Source: Capnocytophaga sp. oral taxon 878 (GTDB taxonomy: Bacteria; Bacteroidota; Bacteroidia; Flavobacteriales; Flavobacteriaceae). From it: 64,000 nucleotides of DNA. The notes under the pieces are model-generated. The model ran no database searches, had not been told where the DNA came from, and saw only the letters and a program-made list of their open reading frames with translations. Below, one piece after another: positions 17,694-27,294 of this stretch. Each line of letters begins with the position of its first letter. Within the stretch, counting starts at the first letter, position 1. Where the stretch lies: positions 620,001 to 684,000 of the forward strand of contig NZ_CP027229.1 of assembly GCF_002999135.1 (NCBI RefSeq). The letters run 5' to 3'. The position numbers and the translations under genes were made by a program.

Positions 17694-19178
17694 ATGGCAA
17701 CAATTATTAATTACACTATCATCGTAATTTATTGTATGGCACTGTTAGGAATTTTTCTTTACAGTCTCTCGATGTTAAGTTTATTATTAAATTATTTAAA
17801 ACACCGTAAGCAAAATGATGAGGCGCCTAAATTTAACCTGCTTGACCCTCGTGAAATTCCTTACGTGACCATTCAACTACCACTCTACAACGAAAAATAT
17901 GTAGTACCACGTTTGCTAGAAAACATTGCTAAGTTAGAGTATCCGCGTAACAAGCTTGAGATACAAGTGTTGGATGACTCGACTGATGAATCGGTAGCAG
18001 AGACAGCTGCTCTTGTAAAGGAGTTGCAAGCTACAGGGTTAGACATTCAGCACATACGACGTGCTAACCGTGAGGGTTTTAAAGCAGGAGCCCTAAAAGA
18101 AGGTTTGGCAGTAGCTAAGGGAGAATTTGTAGCTATTTTTGATGCGGACTTTATGCCTCAGCCAGATTGGTTAAAACGTACAGTTATTTACTTTAAAGAT
18201 CCAGAAATAGGGGTAGTACAGACGCGTTGGGGTCATATCAATAGAAATTACTCTATCCTTACTAAAATACAAGCCCTTGCTTTGGATGTGCACTTTACTT
18301 TGGAGCAGGTGGGACGTAACTCTAAGGGTTATTTTATTAACTTTAATGGTACTGCGGGTATTTGGCGTAAAGCTTGTATTTACGATGCAGGAAACTGGGA
18401 GGGAGATACACTAACAGAAGACCTTGACCTTAGTTATCGTGCACAGCTTAAGAATTGGAAGTTTAAGTATTTGGAAGATGTGGAAACTCCTGCTGAGTTA
18501 CCAGTAGTAATTTCGGCAGCACGCTCTCAGCAGTTTCGTTGGAATAAGGGAGGGGCTGAGAACTTCCGCAAGAGCGTAGGTAGAGTACTTGCTGCTAAAA
18601 ATATAGGTTGGAAGACTAAGTTTCACGGAGTGATGCACCTTTTAAACAGCTCGATGTTTTTATGGGTATTTATTACTGCTATATTTAGTGTTCCGATGTT
18701 ATATCTTAAGAATATGTATGGACACTTGGGATGGATATTCCATTTTACTAGTTTCTTTATTACAAGTACCATTATTCTTTTTATTTGTTATTGGTTTACT
18801 TATAAGAACTTACAAGGGAAGACTTTTGATGACTTTTTGAATTATATAAAGTTATTCTTTACATTCTTCTCAGTAGCTTTAGGGTTTTCTTTCCATAATA
18901 CTATTGCAGTACTTGAAGGGCATAGTGGAAAACGCAGTGAGTTTGTACGTACACCTAAGTTTAACATTAGTTCACTTACCGATACGTGGAAAAATAATAA
19001 ATATATCAATACGAAACTATCGCCTAATATGATAGTAGAGTTTTTCTTGATGTTGTATTTTATTTTTGGATTGTACAGTGCTATTCGACTTAATGACTTT
19101 GGTATGTTTCCATTCCACTGTATGCTTACCTTAGGTTTTGGTTTTGTATTTTTCAAATCACTTACCTCAAAAGCATAG
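17694..19178 (+). CDS. Cellulose-synthase-like processive glycosyltransferase (GT2)
   Basis: 494 aa integral membrane protein. One N-terminal membrane segment (about residues 5-28) precedes a cytoplasmic GT2 domain with DDSTD (about 92), DADFMP (about 149), EDLDLSYR (about 242) and QQFRW (about 278). This D,D,D,QxxRW set marks processive enzymes such as cellulose or glucomannan synthases. Four or so C-terminal membrane helices follow. No PilZ domain or other polysaccharide gene is linked, so the polymer, or a glycolipid product, is unknown. Monocistronic by its own promoter and terminator. Confidence 0.88.
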   Translation: MATIINYTIIVIYCMALLGIFLYSLSMLSLLLNYLKHRKQNDEAPKFNLLDPREIPYVTIQLPLYNEKYVVPRLLENIAKLEYPRNKLEIQVLDDSTDESVAETAALVKELQATGLDIQHIRRANREGFKAGALKEGLAVAKGEFVAIFDADFMPQPDWLKRTVIYFKDPEIGVVQTRWGHINRNYSILTKIQALALDVHFTLEQVGRNSKGYFINFNGTAGIWRKACIYDAGNWEGDTLTEDLDLSYRAQLKNWKFKYLEDVETPAELPVVISAARSQQFRWNKGGAENFRKSVGRVLAAKNIGWKTKFHGVMHLLNSSMFLWVFITAIFSVPMLYLKNMYGHLGWIFHFTSFFITSTIILFICYWFTYKNLQGKTFDDFLNYIKLFFTFFSVALGFSFHNTIAVLEGHSGKRSEFVRTPKFNISSLTDTWKNNKYINTKLSPNMIVEFFLMLYFIFGLYSAIRLNDFGMFPFHCMLTLGFGFVFFKSLTSKA

Positions 19179-19207
19179 TTAAAAATTAGTAAGTTATAAT
19201 AATAAAT

Positions 19208-19244
19208 AAAGGGTTGTCTTTATATAAAAGGGCAACCCTTTTTT
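19208..19244 (+). terminator. Terminator after the glycosyltransferase
   Basis: Stem GGGTTG (19211-19216) with CAACCC (19233-19238), extended by A/T pairs, then a run of Ts. Confidence 0.72.
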
Positions 19245-19266
19245 CTAATAATAGGGGTGTTAAACT

Positions 19267-19689
19267 ATGAAAAGATTAGGATTGATATTAATAGCTTTAT
19301 TCTTGGGATGTAAATCGACTCAAAGAGAAGAAGTTTATATACAAAGTAGGGTAGAGATACAGAATAATCCTAATTTTGTTGAAGCTTATATGTACTGTTT
19401 TCAGCATAAAGAATATGCTATCAGGGAACAGTTATGGTTTTCTCCGTTAGGGAAAGTAGATTCGCTACTAACAGGTACGGGGATATTCTATTACCGAGCT
19501 CCAAAAGAGAAACAGTTACCTTTATATGAAGATAAATACTTAAACTATCATATACTCTTAGACATTGTTAGTCATCGGATTATAGATGGTAAGGATACCA
19601 TCACAGATTTCAAACAAAAAGAGGGAAAGTTGTATTATGAAGACAAGAAGAAAGGATCTTTTTTTATTTATGAATTGGCAATAAAATGA
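19267..19689 (+). CDS. Hypothetical lipoprotein
   Basis: 140 aa with a signal peptide ending in the lipobox LFLGC (Cys17), so membrane-anchored. The mature part has beta-type strands and no family I recognise. It opens a run of small, AT-rich genes that includes a broken immunity gene, so a role as a surface-anchored immunity protein is possible but not shown. Confidence 0.7.
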   Translation: MKRLGLILIALFLGCKSTQREEVYIQSRVEIQNNPNFVEAYMYCFQHKEYAIREQLWFSPLGKVDSLLTGTGIFYYRAPKEKQLPLYEDKYLNYHILLDIVSHRIIDGKDTITDFKQKEGKLYYEDKKKGSFFIYELAIK

Positions 19690-19701
19690 GCATATTATTA
19701 A

Positions 19702-20166
19702 ATGAGTTATAAATTTGAAAGTTATATTGATAAAATAGATGATTACTATTACGAAAATATATATGGTGATTTTTTATTTCTGAAGAAAGGTGCGCTTTTT
19801 ATAGCAGAGTTGCTCCCAATGGTTGATTTAAGCAAGTATCCGTTTGATAAAGAGGCTATTGAAGCTCAAATAAAGAATGTTAAGACAAATAATGATGCTG
19901 TAAGTTATGAGCAAAGGACAAAGGAACTTAAAAAGAAAGCTATAGCTAATGTTACTGATTTTTATAAAGAAGGCTACTTTAGAATAAAAGAAGAAATTTT
20001 TGATCTTATACTTTGTTTATTTGTTGTTAATACTGACCCTCATGATGAATCGGCAGTATATTATGCTGCTTATCATTTTCGATATTTAGGAGTTCCAGAA
20101 AAACTACTTATTGAAAAGCTGGAGTATTATTTTGGTGATATAGTACATATAGAAGATAAGGAATAA
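19702..20166 (+). CDS. Hypothetical protein in an immunity-like cluster
   Basis: 154 aa, cytosolic and mostly helical, rich in Tyr, Lys and Glu. Notable segments are YYYENIYGD near the start and YYAAYHFRYLGVPEKLL near the end. No signal peptide or catalytic motif is seen. It sits 12 bases after the lipoprotein gene and three bases before an Imm9-like pseudogene. Size, composition and setting resemble toxin-immunity proteins; I cannot assign a family. Confidence 0.68.
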   Translation: MSYKFESYIDKIDDYYYENIYGDFLFLKKGALFIAELLPMVDLSKYPFDKEAIEAQIKNVKTNNDAVSYEQRTKELKKKAIANVTDFYKEGYFRIKEEIFDLILCLFVVNTDPHDESAVYYAAYHFRYLGVPEKLLIEKLEYYFGDIVHIEDKE

Positions 20167-20169
20167 AAA

Positions 20170-20646
20170 ATGGATAGAGATATAAAAGTATATATAACAA
20201 ATGAAATTCCACAGCTGGATAAGAAGTTATCTATAAATGCAATTACTGCAAGTTTCAATAGTTATATAGATACACTTGGTGAAAAAATAAACCTCACTGT
20301 TTTGGATGGATGGAAATTGACCTTCAATGTGCTTTTGCAAAGAACAGATACTATAAGCTTAGCTAAGCAGTTGGGTAAATACCCGTCAGAAAAGTAGTGT
20401 GCTATTTATATGTCGGTTCCAATTCCTGATGATAGTGAAGCACTTTATGGAATAAGGGAGGTGCAACAGGCTTTTTTTAAGGCAGCTAATGAAAAGTACT
20501 CTTATATTTTATCTACAGATTTTAATGACTATCATAACTTAGAAGAGTATGTGTTGGAAAGTTTTAAACAATTAATAGATACAGCTCTTGCAAAGCCATT
20601 TACCTTTTATGGAAAGGCAATAATATTAGGAAACAAAACAACATAA
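20170..20646 (+). pseudogene. Imm9-like immunity protein gene interrupted by an in-frame TAG
   Basis: Two open stretches, 20170-20397 (75 codons) and 20410-20646 (78 codons), are in the same frame and separated only by TAG-TGT-GCT-ATT-TAT. Read through, they give one protein of about 158 residues. It has the layout I know for Imm9 (Pfam Immunity protein 9): a DGWKLTFNVLL strand, then IYMSVPIPDD, then DFNDYHNLEEYVLESFKQ and a C-terminal FYGKAI. The stop lies in the linker between the halves. A CAG, AAG or GAG codon mutated to TAG would explain it. Read-through cannot be excluded. Confidence 0.72.
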
Positions 20647-20651
20647 ATAGT

Positions 20652-21071
20652 ATGAGACAGAAATTAACATTAATTACTTTGGGAGTTCGTAACTTTCAGA
20701 AATCTCTTAGATTTTATGAGGGTTTAGGTTGGCAAAAGTCTGATAAAAGTATGGAAGACTACGCTCTATTTCCTTTAGGGGGTATTGCGCTGGGATTGTA
20801 CCCTTTAGAAGAACTTTCGGCAGACAGTACTTTGCCTTATGAGCCAAGTACATTTGCAGGGATTACTATCAGTTATAATACTACATCAGAAGGTGAAGTA
20901 GATGCGGTATTGGCTAAGGTTCAAGAACTAGGGGCAACAATAGTAAAACCAGCTCAGAAAGTATTTTGGGGAGGGTATAGTGGTTACTTTAAGGATTTGG
21001 ACGGCTATGTATTTGAAGTTGCTTATAATCCTTTTTTGGAACTTGAAGAAAATGGTAATCTTAAAATTTAG
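20652..21071 (+). CDS. VOC (glyoxalase/bleomycin-resistance) family protein
   Basis: 139 aa. The paired beta-alpha-beta-beta-beta pattern is clear: a first half LGVRNFQKSLRFYEGLGW and a second half ending in SGYFKDLDGYVFEVAYNP, a standard VOC ending with a metal-ligand Glu. Such proteins include glyoxalases, dioxygenases and drug-binding proteins; the substrate cannot be inferred. It lies three bases before the nitronate monooxygenase gene and they are probably co-transcribed. Confidence 0.85.
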   Translation: MRQKLTLITLGVRNFQKSLRFYEGLGWQKSDKSMEDYALFPLGGIALGLYPLEELSADSTLPYEPSTFAGITISYNTTSEGEVDAVLAKVQELGATIVKPAQKVFWGGYSGYFKDLDGYVFEVAYNPFLELEENGNLKI

Positions 21072-21074
21072 ACA

Positions 21075-22031
21075 ATGAAAACAAGAATAACAGAACTTTT
21101 TAATATTCAATACCCTATAATTCAGGGAGGAATGATATGGGCAAGTGGCTGGCGATTGGCTTCGGCAGTAAGTAATGCAGGAGGTTTGGGTCTGTTAGGA
21201 GCAGGCTCTATGCATCCTGAAACCCTTGCAGAACACATACGCAAATGTAAAGCGGCTACAGATAGACCTTTTGGAGTGAATATTCCTATTATGTATCCTG
21301 AAATGGATAAGGCTATTGAAGTGATTTTGAGAGAAGGAGTAAAGATAGTTTTTACTTCGGCAGGTAATCCAGCAACCTATACATCTCTACTACAAAAAGA
21401 AGGCATAAAAGTAGTACACGTGGTGAGCAGTAGTAAATTTGCACAAAAAGCACAAGCCGCTGGAGTTGATGCTGTAGTGGCAGAAGGATTCGAAGCGGGT
21501 GGTCATAATGGGCGAGAGGAAACTAGTACTATGGTACTTATTCCTTCAGTACGTAAAGTATTAGATATTCCACTTATTGCTGCAGGAGGAATTGCGACTG
21601 GTAATGGGATGCTTGCTGCTCTTGCATTGGGTGCGGAAGGAGTACAGATAGGGAGTAGATTTGTCGCTACTACAGAGGCTTCTGTACATTCTAATTTTAA
21701 AGAAAAAGTAGTAGCAGCAGGTGAAGGAGATACTGAGCTTACATTGAAAGAATTAGCTCCAGTAAGGTTGCTTAAAAATGGGTTTTATGAGCAAGTAAAA
21801 GAACTATATAATACCCAACAAGCTACTATTGAGAACCTAAAAGCCTTAGTGGGTAATCGCCGTACTAAACAAGGAATGTTTGAAGGAGATATGGAACAAG
21901 GGGAATTAGAAATAGGACAAGTAGCCTCACTTATAACAAAAGTGCAAAGTGTACAAGAGGTTATTTGTGAGCTTGTGACAGACTGCGAAACTGAGATGCA
22001 ACGGTTAAAAAGTTTGCTCATATCGCATTAA
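21075..22031 (+). CDS. Nitronate monooxygenase family flavoprotein
   Basis: 318 aa. This FMN TIM-barrel oxidises nitronates such as propionate-3-nitronate; the FabK enoyl-ACP reductases share the fold. Support comes from PIIQGGM at the start, SNAGGLGLLGAG, the GFEAGGHNGR FMN-site loop and the phosphate-binding AAGGIATGNG and GAEGVQIGSRF. The C-terminal region is longer than in the smallest members but usual for the family. Between the two options nitronate monooxygenase fits better. It follows the VOC gene and overlaps the alaS promoter region. Confidence 0.85.
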   Translation: MKTRITELFNIQYPIIQGGMIWASGWRLASAVSNAGGLGLLGAGSMHPETLAEHIRKCKAATDRPFGVNIPIMYPEMDKAIEVILREGVKIVFTSAGNPATYTSLLQKEGIKVVHVVSSSKFAQKAQAAGVDAVVAEGFEAGGHNGREETSTMVLIPSVRKVLDIPLIAAGGIATGNGMLAALALGAEGVQIGSRFVATTEASVHSNFKEKVVAAGEGDTELTLKELAPVRLLKNGFYEQVKELYNTQQATIENLKALVGNRRTKQGMFEGDMEQGELEIGQVASLITKVQSVQEVICELVTDCETEMQRLKSLLISH

Positions 22032-22044
22032 TTTTGTAGTTTTG
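22014..22044 (+). promoter_or_regulatory. Promoter of alaS
   Basis: TTG at 22014-22016, inside the end of the upstream gene, and TAGTTTTG at 22037-22044, spacing 20. Confidence 0.72.
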
Positions 22045-22091
22045 CACCCTCAAAAAAGACAACAGTTTATTTTAATTATTAATAGAAAAAG

Positions 22092-24725
22092 ATGACTTCA
22101 CAAGAAATAAGAAAGCAATTCCTAAAGTTTTTTGAAAGCAAAGGGCATATTATAGTACCCTCTGCTCCTACTGTTCTGAAAAATGACCCAACACTAATGT
22201 TTACCAATGCTGGTATGAACCAGTTTAAAGAGTTTTTTTTAGGACATGCTAAACCTAAACACAAACGAGTAGCTGATACTCAAAAGTGTTTACGTGTATC
22301 GGGTAAGCATAATGATTTGGAAGAAGTAGGTATAGATACTTACCACCATACTATGTTTGAGATGCTTGGTAACTGGTCATTTGGTGATTACTTTAAAAAA
22401 GAAGCTATTAGCTGGGCATGGGAGCTGCTTACTGAAATATATAAAATACCTAAAGAAAATCTTTATGTAACTGTTTTTGAAGGAAGTGAAGAAGATGGAG
22501 TTCCTTTTGACCAAGAAGCTTTTGATATTTGGAAAGAACGTATAGCAGAAGATCATATTCTACTTGGTAATAAAAAGGATAACTTCTGGGAAATGGGTGA
22601 TCAAGGTCCTTGTGGTCCTTGTACTGAAATACATGTAGATATACGATCAGAAGAAGAGAAAGCTAAAATAGCAGGGCGTGATCTTATAAATAATGATCAC
22701 CCTCAAGTAATTGAGATTTGGAATAATGTATTTATGGAGTTTAACCGTAAGGCTGATGGTAGTCTTGAAAAACTCCCTTCAAAGAACGTAGATACAGGTA
22801 TGGGCTTTGAACGCCTTTGTATGGTATTGCAGAAAAAGCAATCAAACTACGATACGGATGTATTTACACCTCTTATTCATAAAATAGAGGAAATAACTAA
22901 GGCACAATATACTTCTGGAACTCATGTAACTGCTGAACAAGAGCAAGTGAATATAGCTATTCGTGTTATTTCAGACCATATAAGAGCAGTAGCTTTTGCT
23001 ATTGCTGATGGACAGCTACCTTCTAACAATGAAGCAGGTTATGTGATACGACGTATATTGCGCCGAGCAATTCGTTATGGGTTTACCTTCTTGAATCAAA
23101 AAGAACCATTTATCTATAAATTAGTTGAAACGCTTGCAAACCAAATGGGTGATACCTTTAGTGAGCTAAAACAACAGCAGTTTCTTGTTATTAATGTGAT
23201 TAAGGAAGAGGAAGCCTCTTTCTTGCGTACGCTTGAACAAGGATTGTTGATGTTGGAAGTCATGATACAAAATACTTCAGGTAAGCAACTATCAGGAGGC
23301 AAAGCTTTTGAATTGTATGATACATACGGTTTTCCTAAAGATTTGACAGCTCTTATCCTTTCTGAAAAAGGGTTCACTATGGATGAGGAAGGATTTAAAG
23401 AACAATTACAAAAGCAAAAAGAACGTTCACGTGCAGCAGCTCAAGTAAAAACAGATGATTGGGTAGTGCTTCGTGATGATGAAGAGGAAGAATTTATAGG
23501 TTATGATACTTTAGAAGCAGTAGTGCGCTTGGTAAAATACCGTAAAGTAGAGAGTCAGAAAGATGGTACATACTTCCAGCTGGTATTTAATACTACACCT
23601 TTCTATCCTGAAGGAGGTGGACAAGTAGGTGATAAAGGTATACTTCAAGCAGCTAATGGTGAACTTATTTATATTTTAGATACTAAGAAAGAAAATAATC
23701 TTATTATTCATATAGCTGAACACTTACCCACTAATTTGAATGATCCATTTAAGGCAGAAGTGAATGAGATAGGCAGAAATATGACAGAAGCTAATCACAG
23801 CGCTACTCACCTGCTACATCAAGCCTTACGTGAGGTATTGGGTAAACACGTAGAACAGAAAGGTTCACGAGTAGCTCCTGAAGCTTTGCGTTTTGACTTT
23901 TCACATTTTTCTAAACTTACAGATGAAGAACTTAAAGAGGTAGAACGCCTAGTGAACAAACGTATTTTTGAAAAAATACCTTTGCAAGAACATCGTAATA
24001 TTCCTATTAATCAGGCTACTGAAGCAGGGGCCATGGCGCTATTTGGTGAGAAATATGGAGATTATGTGCGTATGATTCAGTTTGGCGAAAGTAGAGAACT
24101 TTGTGGAGGTACTCACGTGAATAATACAGCTGATATATGGTTCTTTAAAATTATATCGGAAGGAGCAGTAGCTGCAGGTATACGCCGTATAGAAGCTATT
24201 ACAAAAGGAGGAGCTATGAAGTATTTTGCTGAACAAGAAGCTCTAGTGAATCAAATTAAGGATGTTCTTAAGAATGTACAAGACCCTGTGAAAGCAATCA
24301 CTCACCTACAAGAGGAAAATGCAGCTTTACATAAAGAATTAGAACAACTGAAAAAGGAACAAGCTAAACAGCTTAAAACAAACTTAAAAGCAGAGTTTAC
24401 AGAGATTAAAGGAATACGGGCATTAATAAAACAACTGAATTTGGATGCCGCTACTCTTAAAGATCTTGCTTTTCAGTTGGGTAATGAAGTAGATAATGCA
24501 TTTATCTTATTTGCTTCGGCACAAGAAGATGGTAAAGTACTCTTATTATGCTATATTAATAAAGAATTGGCAGCTGCTAAAGGATTAGATGCAGGAAAAA
24601 TAGTAAGAGAATTAGGTAAATATGTACATGGAGGTGGTGGTGGACAACCATTCTTTGCTACCGCAGGGGGTAAAAAACCTGAAGGTATTGCTGAAGCATT
24701 GAGCAAAGTAACAGAATATTTGTAA
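22092..24725 (+). CDS. alaS: Alanine--tRNA ligase
   Basis: 877 aa, full length. It charges tRNA-Ala in the cytosol. The class II catalytic core opens with the usual FESKGH and NAGMNQFK. The editing domain has the zinc motifs HSATH (about 568) and CGGTH (about 670). A coiled-coil linker ([20 protein letters not shown]) leads to the C-Ala domain with its GGGGGQP stretch. Monocistronic, with its own promoter and terminator. Confidence 0.97.
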   Translation: MTSQEIRKQFLKFFESKGHIIVPSAPTVLKNDPTLMFTNAGMNQFKEFFLGHAKPKHKRVADTQKCLRVSGKHNDLEEVGIDTYHHTMFEMLGNWSFGDYFKKEAISWAWELLTEIYKIPKENLYVTVFEGSEEDGVPFDQEAFDIWKERIAEDHILLGNKKDNFWEMGDQGPCGPCTEIHVDIRSEEEKAKIAGRDLINNDHPQVIEIWNNVFMEFNRKADGSLEKLPSKNVDTGMGFERLCMVLQKKQSNYDTDVFTPLIHKIEEITKAQYTSGTHVTAEQEQVNIAIRVISDHIRAVAFAIADGQLPSNNEAGYVIRRILRRAIRYGFTFLNQKEPFIYKLVETLANQMGDTFSELKQQQFLVINVIKEEEASFLRTLEQGLLMLEVMIQNTSGKQLSGGKAFELYDTYGFPKDLTALILSEKGFTMDEEGFKEQLQKQKERSRAAAQVKTDDWVVLRDDEEEEFIGYDTLEAVVRLVKYRKVESQKDGTYFQLVFNTTPFYPEGGGQVGDKGILQAANGELIYILDTKKENNLIIHIAEHLPTNLNDPFKAEVNEIGRNMTEANHSATHLLHQALREVLGKHVEQKGSRVAPEALRFDFSHFSKLTDEELKEVERLVNKRIFEKIPLQEHRNIPINQATEAGAMALFGEKYGDYVRMIQFGESRELCGGTHVNNTADIWFFKIISEGAVAAGIRRIEAITKGGAMKYFAEQEALVNQIKDVLKNVQDPVKAITHLQEENAALHKELEQLKKEQAKQLKTNLKAEFTEIKGIRALIKQLNLDAATLKDLAFQLGNEVDNAFILFASAQEDGKVLLLCYINKELAAAKGLDAGKIVRELGKYVHGGGGGQPFFATAGGKKPEGIAEALSKVTEYL

Positions 24726-24811
24726 TATATTAGTAATATAATTTTGGATAAAAGTTCCAAAAAACATATAGACATATATGTGTTAAGAATCTTTTTTTGA
24801 GTAATATAGAG

Positions 24812-24858
24812 AAACTGTTTTTGAAGCATTATTTAGATGCAGAGAAAACAGTTTTTTA
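24812..24858 (+). terminator. Terminator after alaS
   Basis: AAACTGTTTT pairs with AAAACAGTTT across a small inner stem GCAT/ATGC, and a T run follows. Confidence 0.7.
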
Positions 24859-25052
24859 TTAGATAATGAACAGTTTTTACTTCTGTTATCAATAGAATAG
24901 ATGAATAAAATAGGAGGGAAGTACAGTGAGCAGCATTACTATTTCAACGGTGTTAGTTAGCTTACTTTCTCTGAGATATCTTTAATAGAAAAAACTGTTT
25001 CGGTATTAATGGAAAATTTGATGTATTTGACTTGCTTTATATAATAAATAAT

Positions 25053-25082
25053 TTGGTATTTGATAAAATATTCGTACTTTTG
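25053..25082 (+). promoter_or_regulatory. Promoter of the FNR operon
   Basis: TTG at 25053-25055 and TACTTTTG at 25075-25082, spacing 19. Confidence 0.76.
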
Positions 25083-25100
25083 CCCCAAAAATAATAATAG

Positions 25101-26159
25101 ATGAAAGAAACAGATATCATCATTATAGGAGCAGGACCTACGGGGCTATTTGCTGTTTTTGAAGCGGGATTGTTACGCCTTAAGTGTCACTTAATTGATA
25201 CACTACCCCAAATAGGAGGTCAGCTTACAGAGTTATATCCTAAAAAACCTATTTTTGATATTCCGGGATTTCCCAGTGTTGGAGCATCGGAATTGGTAGA
25301 CAACTTAAAGGAACAAATTAAACAGTTTCAGCCTGAGTTTACTTTGGGTGAGACTGCAATTACTCTTACTAAAAATGATGATGGTACTTTTGTAGTTACC
25401 ACGGACAAAGGTACACAAGTGAAAGGTAAAGCAGTAGCAATTGCAGGTGGTTTGGGTACTTTTGAACCTAGAAAGCCAGAATTGGCTAATATAGAGCAAT
25501 ATGAAGATAAGGGAGTAGCTTATTTTGTGAAAAACCCTGAAAGTTATGCAGGCAAACATGTCATAATAGCAGGAGGCGGCGATTCTGCCCTTGATTGGAG
25601 TATTTATTTAGCTGAAAAAGTGCCTACAGCTTCAGTTACTTTGGTACATAGAAGAAATGAATTTAGAGGGGCTTTAGATTCGGTAGAAAAAGTAAAAATA
25701 CTTAAAGAGGCAGGTAAAATAAATCTTAAAACACCTTATGAGGTGGTTGGACTAGAAGGAGAAGCTGTACTAGAACGAGTAGTACTAGAACAAGAAGGAA
25801 GTGAAAAGGAAACTCTTATAGCAGATGCTTTTATTCCTCTTTTTGGTCTTACTCCAAAATTAGGTCCGATAGCTACTTGGGGAGTTGAAATAGAAAGAAA
25901 TGCTGTGAAAGTGAATAATGCTTTGGATTATCAAACTTGTATTGATGGAGTGTATGCTATAGGAGATGTGAATACTTACCCTGGTAAACTGAAACTGATA
26001 CTTTGTGGATTTCATGAAGCAACTCTAATGTGCCAAAGTGTTTATAATCGTATTTACCCAAACAAAAAATATATATTGAAATACACTACTGTGGTAGGGA
26101 TTGATGGTTTTGATGGTAGCCGTAAAGAGGCTGAAAAAGCAGTAGTAAAAGCTATTTAA
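25101..26159 (+). CDS. Thioredoxin-reductase-like ferredoxin--NADP+ reductase
   Basis: 352 aa. It has the two Rossmann motifs of the TrxR-like FNR group: GAGPTGLFA for FAD near residue 11 and GGGDSALDW for NADPH near 156, then the C-terminal GVYAIGDV FAD motif. The CxxC of true thioredoxin reductases is absent, as in YumC-type FNRs. It would pass electrons between NADPH and a ferredoxin. A 2Fe-2S ferredoxin lies two genes downstream in the same operon, which supports this call over other pyridine-nucleotide oxidoreductases. Confidence 0.88.
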   Translation: MKETDIIIIGAGPTGLFAVFEAGLLRLKCHLIDTLPQIGGQLTELYPKKPIFDIPGFPSVGASELVDNLKEQIKQFQPEFTLGETAITLTKNDDGTFVVTTDKGTQVKGKAVAIAGGLGTFEPRKPELANIEQYEDKGVAYFVKNPESYAGKHVIIAGGGDSALDWSIYLAEKVPTASVTLVHRRNEFRGALDSVEKVKILKEAGKINLKTPYEVVGLEGEAVLERVVLEQEGSEKETLIADAFIPLFGLTPKLGPIATWGVEIERNAVKVNNALDYQTCIDGVYAIGDVNTYPGKLKLILCGFHEATLMCQSVYNRIYPNKKYILKYTTVVGIDGFDGSRKEAEKAVVKAI

Positions 26160-26193
26160 TAAAAAAGATAATAATACTAATAACTAAATAAAA

Positions 26194-27294
26194 ATGAGGA
26201 GTATAAATATTCTATTAGCGAGCATTTTTGTGGTAATCTCTACTTCATTACAGGCCCAAATAGATACTATTAGCAGCAAAACACTTCTGATGAAGGGGAA
26301 AATTAAAAAGGTAGAGGATTATTCTTTTCTGTTAGAACCCAATGCTAAAGGAGCTAAAACTTTTGATGGTAAGAAATACAATGTATTTCCTTATGCAGAA
26401 GAGTGGGGCTTAGAAAAAGATCCTATTAAAAGTTCTAAAACCAATATTACTTATATTTTTGATAATAGTGGTAAAAATCAAGAGGTGATTACTTATAATG
26501 CTGAAAATCAACCTTTTGGAGGAATGAGGTTTTTTTATGATAAAAACGGACGAGTAAATAAAAGTCAGTCGGTATTTATGGTAGGAGATGGTGAATTTAC
26601 AGTAGACCGTCAGTATTTCTACAATGAGAAAAGCCAACTGGTGAAGATTGATGAGTACGATGGACCTACTTGGCTTATTACAATTACTTTTAAGTATGAT
26701 GATTTTGGTAATTGTATTGAGAAAAATAAAGTAGCAAGTGTATCAGCTTTGGAGAAGGATATTCAGCGTTATGAACAAAAAAATCTCATATTAGAGCAGA
26801 AGATACGACCTGAATACACTCGTGAAAAATCGTACAAATATAATAATCAAAATAAGGTAGCTGAGACTGAGGATAAATTACTTAACAAAAATGTTTTTCT
26901 AAAAACAGAAAATGAATACGATAAAGAAGGTCGCCTTTCAAAGGCTACATTTTTAAATGAATCGAACCAAGAGACAATTTGTAACTATAAATACAATAAG
27001 GGAGGTAAGCTAATCCAGAGTATCTGTACAGCTAACGATGATCCTAATTTTTATGTTGAAACTAATTATATGTTCAACAAATCGGGAGAGACACAAGTAG
27101 TGAAGACTCGTAAGGAAGTAGCTTCAACTAAAGTGTTTGATGAACATAATCTTCTTACATCATACACTACACCTGAATTTAAATATCAGTACCGTTATAC
27201 TTTTGATAAAGCAGGAAACTGGATACAAGTACTAATGTATGAAGATGGTAGGCCTATTTGTGCTCGTATCCGTAAAATAGAATATTTTAAATAA
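26194..27294 (+). CDS. Secreted protein with YD-repeat-like strands
   Basis: 366 aa. The signal peptide ends LQAQ near residue 22. The mature protein is a series of beta hairpins with recurring Y-x-Y(D/N)-x(2)-G(N/K/R) signatures, for example FDNSGKNQE, YDKNGRVNK, YDDFGNCIE, YDKEGRLSK and FDKAGNWIQ. This is the pattern of RHS/YD repeat proteins but without a toxin core. It sits inside the operon of a cytosolic reductase and ferredoxin, directly abutting the latter, which is unexpected for an exported protein. Function unknown. Confidence 0.78.
   Translation: MRSINILLASIFVVISTSLQAQIDTISSKTLLMKGKIKKVEDYSFLLEPNAKGAKTFDGKKYNVFPYAEEWGLEKDPIKSSKTNITYIFDNSGKNQEVITYNAENQPFGGMRFFYDKNGRVNKSQSVFMVGDGEFTVDRQYFYNEKSQLVKIDEYDGPTWLITITFKYDDFGNCIEKNKVASVSALEKDIQRYEQKNLILEQKIRPEYTREKSYKYNNQNKVAETEDKLLNKNVFLKTENEYDKEGRLSKATFLNESNQETICNYKYNKGGKLIQSICTANDDPNFYVETNYMFNKSGETQVVKTRKEVASTKVFDEHNLLTSYTTPEFKYQYRYTFDKAGNWIQVLMYEDGRPICARIRKIEYFK

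Larger units (their letters stand above)
24726..25100. other. 375-base intergenic region after alaS
   Basis: It contains the alaS terminator (24812-24858) and the promoter of the FNR operon. The middle, about 24860-25030, holds CAGTTTTTACTTCTG and several copies of AAACTG/CAGTTT, but nothing I can name. No coding frame is supported. Confidence 0.6.

Noticed and set aside
17297..17710. Two short plus-strand frames before the glycosyltransferase
   Set aside because: One is made of repeat copy B; the other spans the promoter and runs into the real gene in a different frame.
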